Assembly (NCBI RefSeq): GCF_000312485.1
Contig: NZ_HE997650.1
Location: 89,721 to 153,720 of the forward strand
Length of the DNA: 64,000 nt
Direction: 5' to 3'
Origin: Yersinia massiliensis CCUG 53443
GTDB lineage: Bacteria > Pseudomonadota > Gammaproteobacteria > Enterobacterales > Enterobacteriaceae
Shown here: positions 61,024 through 64,000 of the stretch, piece by piece
Numbering within the stretch: position 1 is the first letter of the stretch
Layout: each line of letters opens with the position of its first letter
Notes under the pieces: model-generated
Told to the model about the DNA's origin: nothing
Database searches by the model: none
Seen by the model: the letters and a program-made list of their open reading frames with translations, nothing else
Translations under genes and position numbers: made by a program

Positions 61024-62010
61024 TCAGTACATTGGCATCAACTGCAAAGGGGGTGCCTGCAACAGCTTAACCTGCTCTGTAAATAGTTTAGTCTGTTGTA
61101 ACCAAAAATCAGACTCCGCCATCCACGGAAAGCTTTTAGGGAATGCTGGGTCCTGCCAACGTCTGGCGATCCAGGCAAGGTAATAAACCATCCGCATCGC
61201 GCGCAAAGGTTCAATCAGTGCAAGTTCTCGTGAATCAAAATCAGTGAACTCACTATAAGCCTCCAGCAATATATCTAACTGGATTAATTGCTCACTGCGT
61301 TCACCATGTAACAACATCCAAAGATCTTGAATAGCTGGGCCATTTCTGGCGTCATCTAGGTCAACAAACATTGGCCCATCACGCCATAAAATATTACCCG
61401 GGTGGCAATCGCCGTGTAACCGTAGTGGCTGCCAATCGGTATGCCAATATTGCTTGATGGTGCTGACCAATAGATCTGTCACTGCCAGAAACTTATTACG
61501 CTGTTTTGCGGGCACTAAGTTGCTGCTGGCCAACAACTGGCGTGGTTCAGTTAGATATTCGTCGATACTGATCGTGGGGCGAGTAACAAAAAGTTTATCG
61601 CGGCCAACTTGATGAATCCGGCCCAAAAAGCGCCCAACCCACTCTAACTGATCAAGATTATCCATTTCATACTGACGCCCACCGACACTTGGAAACACCG
61701 TAAAGAGAAAACCATTGTGTGTATGCAAGGTCTGCCCATTTAGCAACAGTGGGGCAATAACAGGAATTTCTGACTCTGCCAATTCAAGCGAAAACAGATG
61801 CTCTTCAGTTATTTGTTCGCCACTCCAGCGCTCAGGACGATAAAACTTCACCACGTAGCGTTTACGATCTTCGTCCATAAACTGATAAACACGATTTTCG
61901 TAGCTGTTAAGTGCAGTTAATCCTGAATCTACTCGTATCTCTACCCCTTCAAGGGCATCCATAATGAGATCAGGAGACAACGTCTGAAAATTAAAAGCAG
62001 AGCTGTTCAT
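61024..62010 (-). CDS. srkA: Stress-response kinase SrkA (RdoA/YihE)
   Basis: Ser/Thr kinase with an aminoglycoside-phosphotransferase/choline-kinase-like fold that counters MazF-related death pathways and Cpx-linked stress. It is 328 residues from the ATG at 62010, the E. coli length; a TTG four codons upstream is less likely. The catalytic loop is LHGDCHPGNILW and the metal-binding DLDDARNGP follows (residues ~198-225). Confidence 0.95.
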   Translation of the reverse strand: MNSSAFNFQTLSPDLIMDALEGVEIRVDSGLTALNSYENRVYQFMDEDRKRYVVKFYRPERWSGEQITEEHLFSLELAESEIPVIAPLLLNGQTLHTHNGFLFTVFPSVGGRQYEMDNLDQLEWVGRFLGRIHQVGRDKLFVTRPTISIDEYLTEPRQLLASSNLVPAKQRNKFLAVTDLLVSTIKQYWHTDWQPLRLHGDCHPGNILWRDGPMFVDLDDARNGPAIQDLWMLLHGERSEQLIQLDILLEAYSEFTDFDSRELALIEPLRAMRMVYYLAWIARRWQDPAFPKSFPWMAESDFWLQQTKLFTEQVKLLQAPPLQLMPMY

Positions 62011-62100
62011 AACAACATTCAATCTATATAAGTGACAGCGACGCGCTGAGAATAAGAAATAGTATCATCAAAGCCCTATCTACGCGGATAAGGAGTATGA

Positions 62101-62370
62101 CTAATCTTTAATGACACCACGCGCACGTAATATGGCTGTTTTAAAATCTTCTTCGAAGTCCTTTTTCAAACCGGGTATGACTTCTGTCGATGCTGAGCCA
62201 CGCATTTTCAGATGATAAATAAGAATATCGTCTGTTAGATCTGAAAACTCACCTTCAAAACCAGCTTCTGTTGCCAGTTTTTGTAAGAATTGTACTAAAT
62301 TCAAATCCGGCTCTTGCTGCCAGGCCGGATGCAAAAGCTCAATCAGTTCATTAACACGATGACATTTCAT
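62101..62370 (-). CDS. yihD: YihD family protein (DUF1040)
   Basis: 89-residue cytoplasmic protein closely matching E. coli YihD in length and content ([20 protein letters not shown]). Member of DUF1040. Function not established. It sits 90 bases upstream of srkA on the same strand, divergent from mobA. Confidence 0.95.
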   Translation of the reverse strand: MKCHRVNELIELLHPAWQQEPDLNLVQFLQKLATEAGFEGEFSDLTDDILIYHLKMRGSASTEVIPGLKKDFEEDFKTAILRARGVIKD

Positions 62371-62522
62371 AGCAAATTTATCCTGTTCAAAAATATGCAG
62401 ACAAAGTAGCAGGGATATTCACACAGGGAAAGGGAGGCTACTGTCAATAAAAGTAAATCCTGACCGATCCTCTATTTAACGATACAATTCTGCCGTGAGT
62501 TGAATATAGCGGAGAGGTAGCA

Positions 62523-63113
62523 ATGCAGCCCAATATAACAGGCGTTATTCTTGCTGGAGGTCGTTCATCCCGAATGGGGGGGAACGATAAAGGACTTATT
62601 CTTCTTCATGGTAAACCGCTGTTTCAACATGTTTTTGACCGATTAAAACCTCAAGTCGATGAAGTCATCATTAACGCTAATCGTCATCAGGCGTTGTATC
62701 AAGTCAGTGGCATACCCGTCATAAGCGATATCATTACCGGCTTTGTCGGGCCGCTGGCGGGGATGCATGCAGGATTAAACTATTCACATACCGAATGGGT
62801 AATATTCGCTCCCTGTGACGTTCCTATGCTTCCCTCAAATTTAGTTTCTCAACTTTGGCTCGGGAAACAGCAAGCACTGGCAGCTTATGTTCATGATGGT
62901 GAACGAGCACATCCAACATTGGCTTTAATGCATGTGAGTTTGAAGCCATTCCTAACGGAGTTTTTGGCAAAAGGCGATCGTAAGTTAATGATATTCATGG
63001 AGAGCCTACATGCGCAACCTGTGATGTTTCGTGAACAAGCCGGCCAATTCAGCAACCTAAATACTCCCGCAGATTGCGAGTTATGGGAACAAGGTAAAGG
63101 AGAGATGCGATGA
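62523..63113 (+). CDS. mobA: Molybdenum cofactor guanylyltransferase MobA
   Basis: Transfers GMP from GTP to molybdopterin-Mo to form MGD, the cofactor of DMSO-reductase-family enzymes. It is 196 residues with the nucleotidyltransferase start LAGGRSSRMGGNDKG (residues 11-25), the divalent-metal Asp in APCDVPMLP, and the PLAGMHAGL loop. GAGAGG precedes the ATG. Overlaps mobB by 4 bases (ATGA). Confidence 0.97.
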   Translation: MQPNITGVILAGGRSSRMGGNDKGLILLHGKPLFQHVFDRLKPQVDEVIINANRHQALYQVSGIPVISDIITGFVGPLAGMHAGLNYSHTEWVIFAPCDVPMLPSNLVSQLWLGKQQALAAYVHDGERAHPTLALMHVSLKPFLTEFLAKGDRKLMIFMESLHAQPVMFREQAGQFSNLNTPADCELWEQGKGEMR

Positions 63114-63634
63114 ACCAAGGGATACCACCGCTATTAGGCATAGCTGCCTATAGTGGCACAGGAAAAACAACATTACTGAAAAGCTTGATTCCCTTACTGT
63201 TGCAGCGACAAATTCGGGTCGGTTTAATCAAACATACCCACCACAATATGGAAATTGATACTCCTGGGAAAGATAGCTACGAGTTACGCAAGGCTGGAGC
63301 TCATCAGACGTTAGTTGCAAGTGATTGCCGCTGGGCATTGATGACTGAAACACCCGAACAATCTCCCTTAGATCTGCACTATCTTGCCAGTCGCTTAGAC
63401 CCCTCGACGATTGATTTAATCTTAGTTGAAGGATTTAAGCATGAGCCGATCAGCAAAATAGCACTTTACAGAGAAGCTGTGGGTAAGCCATTTGCCGGCT
63501 TGATTGATGAATACGTTATCGCGTTGGCAAGTGACACTCAGGTCGAGAGCACGGTCGAGCAGCTAGATATCAACCAACCAGAAGAGATCGCTGCTTTCAT
63601 TTGCAGTTGGCTAGAAAAAAACAGGCATAAATAA
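63110..63634 (+). CDS. mobB: Molybdopterin-guanine dinucleotide adapter MobB
   Basis: GTP-binding partner of MobA, not essential for MGD synthesis. It is 174 residues with P-loop AAYSGTGKTT (residues ~12-21), the conserved GLIKHTHHNMEIDTPGKDSY region (~41-60), and LILVEGFKHEPISKI. Last gene before the rRNA-linked sequences at the right edge. Confidence 0.96.
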   Translation: MNQGIPPLLGIAAYSGTGKTTLLKSLIPLLLQRQIRVGLIKHTHHNMEIDTPGKDSYELRKAGAHQTLVASDCRWALMTETPEQSPLDLHYLASRLDPSTIDLILVEGFKHEPISKIALYREAVGKPFAGLIDEYVIALASDTQVESTVEQLDINQPEEIAAFICSWLEKNRHK

Positions 63635-63730
63635 TAAGTGGTGATCGAGTACTCGTAGTCTCGAACTATTCTCTATGCATAAAGTGTTTTTTCAAACTGA
63701 TGGCATCATAGTTTTAAATCACGGCATAAA

Positions 63731-63764
63731 AAAAGCCCTCTGCTGTGCAGAAGGCTTTTCTTTT
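63731..63764 (+). terminator. Terminator after mobB
   Basis: Stem AAAAGCCCTCTGC / GCAGAAGGCTTTT with one mismatch, a 3-base loop and a T-rich tail; A-rich on the other flank, so possibly bidirectional. Confidence 0.88.
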
Positions 63765-63780
63765 GACTTTGACCCATAGC

Positions 63781-63806
63781 AAAAACCCCACGCTTTTGGC
63801 ATGAGG
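63781..63806 (-). terminator. rRNA-operon-type terminator (minus strand)
   Basis: The minus strand reads CCTCATGC-CAAAA-GCGTGGGG-TTTTT, an 8-bp stem with two G-T pairs and a T-run. It lies just downstream of the 5S-like remnant, as a rrn terminator would. Confidence 0.75.
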
Positions 63807-63820
63807 TCTCGGCTTATTTG

Positions 63821-63832
63821 ATGCCTGGCAGT
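63821..63832 (-). rRNA. 12-nt remnant of a 5S rRNA 3' end
   Basis: The minus strand reads ACTGCCAGGCAT, the last 12 bases of enterobacterial 5S rRNA, and is followed by CAAATAAG as in the normal post-5S spacer. Upstream of these 12 bases the sequence departs from 5S completely. It looks like the scar of a deleted or recombined 5S copy. An rRNA operon on the minus strand is expected just beyond the right edge (inference). Confidence 0.55.
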
Positions 63833-63847
63833 GTCCACTGTATTCGT

Positions 63848-63931
63848 CTCATCTTAAAGATGAGTCTCACCCCTAACGGGGCCAGCGCAAGCGCTGTTCA
63901 AACTGCATGCGCAGTTTGTCGCATGTCATGC
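63848..63931. repeat. Five consecutive short hairpins
   Basis: In 84 bases: CTCATCTT/AAGATGAG (63848-63864), CCCC/GGGG (63870-63881), CAGCGC/GCGCTG (63883-63896), AAACTGC/GCAGTTT (63900-63917) and GCATG/CATGC (63921-63931), each with loops of 1-4 bases. This lies between the first rrn-type terminator and the 5S remnant. Confidence 0.85.
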
Positions 63932-63966
63932 TCGAATAGCACTCCACCAAAACCATAAACAAAAAA

Positions 63967-63995
63967 GGCCACCCGTTAGGGTAGCCTCTTTTGTT
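63967..63995 (-). terminator. First terminator of the presumed downstream rRNA operon
   Basis: On the minus strand GGCTACCC-TAAC-GGGTGGCC is followed by TTTTTT. The plus strand is also T-rich after the stem. Confidence 0.75.
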
Positions 63996-64000
63996 TATTT

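Noticed and set aside
63821..63995. A full 5S rRNA gene at the right edge
   Set aside because: Only the last 12 bases match 5S; the remaining ~108 bases are unrelated.

Overview
The window is a chromosomal segment of an enterobacterium, almost certainly a Yersinia of the Y. pseudotuberculosis/Y. pestis complex. The proteins read as close but not identical relatives of E. coli counterparts. Several gene orders match the E. coli dpp, gmk-rpoZ-spoT-trmH-recG and hemN-glnALG-typA-engB-polA-dsbA-mobAB neighbourhoods. The segments between those blocks (a hut cluster, a TpsB-like gene, an rpfF/rpfR locus, a sigma-54 island) are Yersinia-like accessory material. The genus call rests on recognition by eye; no database search was run.

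Layout. 1-3.6 kb: dipeptide ABC transporter genes dppB and dppA (minus strand), with a GcvB-type CA-rich site in the dppA leader. 3.6-5.4 kb: an orphan TpsB-like outer-membrane gene without its POTRA region, and a tRNA-Pro(TGG). 5.4-11.5 kb: uhpABC (hexose-phosphate sensing, without an adjacent uhpT), eptB (lipid A Kdo phosphoethanolamine transferase) and ohr. 11.6-18.3 kb: a membrane-anchored alpha/beta hydrolase, then a hut operon (hutU-hutH-permease) with a GntR/HutC-type operator. 18.3-20.2 kb: 1.9 kb with no convincing gene. 20.2-24.6 kb: a DSF-type signalling locus, with an rpfR/pdeR-like PAS-GGDEF-EAL gene split by a one-base frameshift and converging on an apparently intact rpfF-like DSF synthase gene; then nupC. 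24.7-38.7 kb: a DUF3574 lipoprotein, yicG, ligB, the gmk-rpoZ-spoT-trmH-recG cluster, gltS, xanP and yicH.

38.8-43.3 kb is the most novel block. A sigma-54 activator with a C-terminal helical/TPR-like half (no N-terminal sensor) lies upstream of a textbook -24/-12 promoter. That promoter drives two unrecognised genes, one with a possible Cys/His/Asp protease-like arrangement. The block is bounded by short tandem repeats and a strong palindrome.

43.3-55 kb: fabY, dtd, yihY, yihX, an ERIC element, typA, the nitrogen-control operon glnA-glnL-glnG (two upstream NtrC sites, glnAp2, and an internal NtrC operator before glnL), hemN, a 58-residue membrane ORF not usually annotated, and yihI. 55-64 kb: the sRNA CsrC, engB, the sRNA Spot 42, polA, dsbA, srkA, yihD and mobAB. 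The right edge holds a chain of hairpins and a 12-nt relic of a 5S rRNA 3' end, which suggests an rRNA operon just beyond the window, read on the minus strand.

Together the window carries mostly housekeeping and nutrient-response genes, several of them under post-transcriptional (GcvB, CsrC, Spot 42) or sigma-54 control. The accessory interest lies in the broken RpfR receptor, the sigma-54 island and the POTRA-less TpsB.
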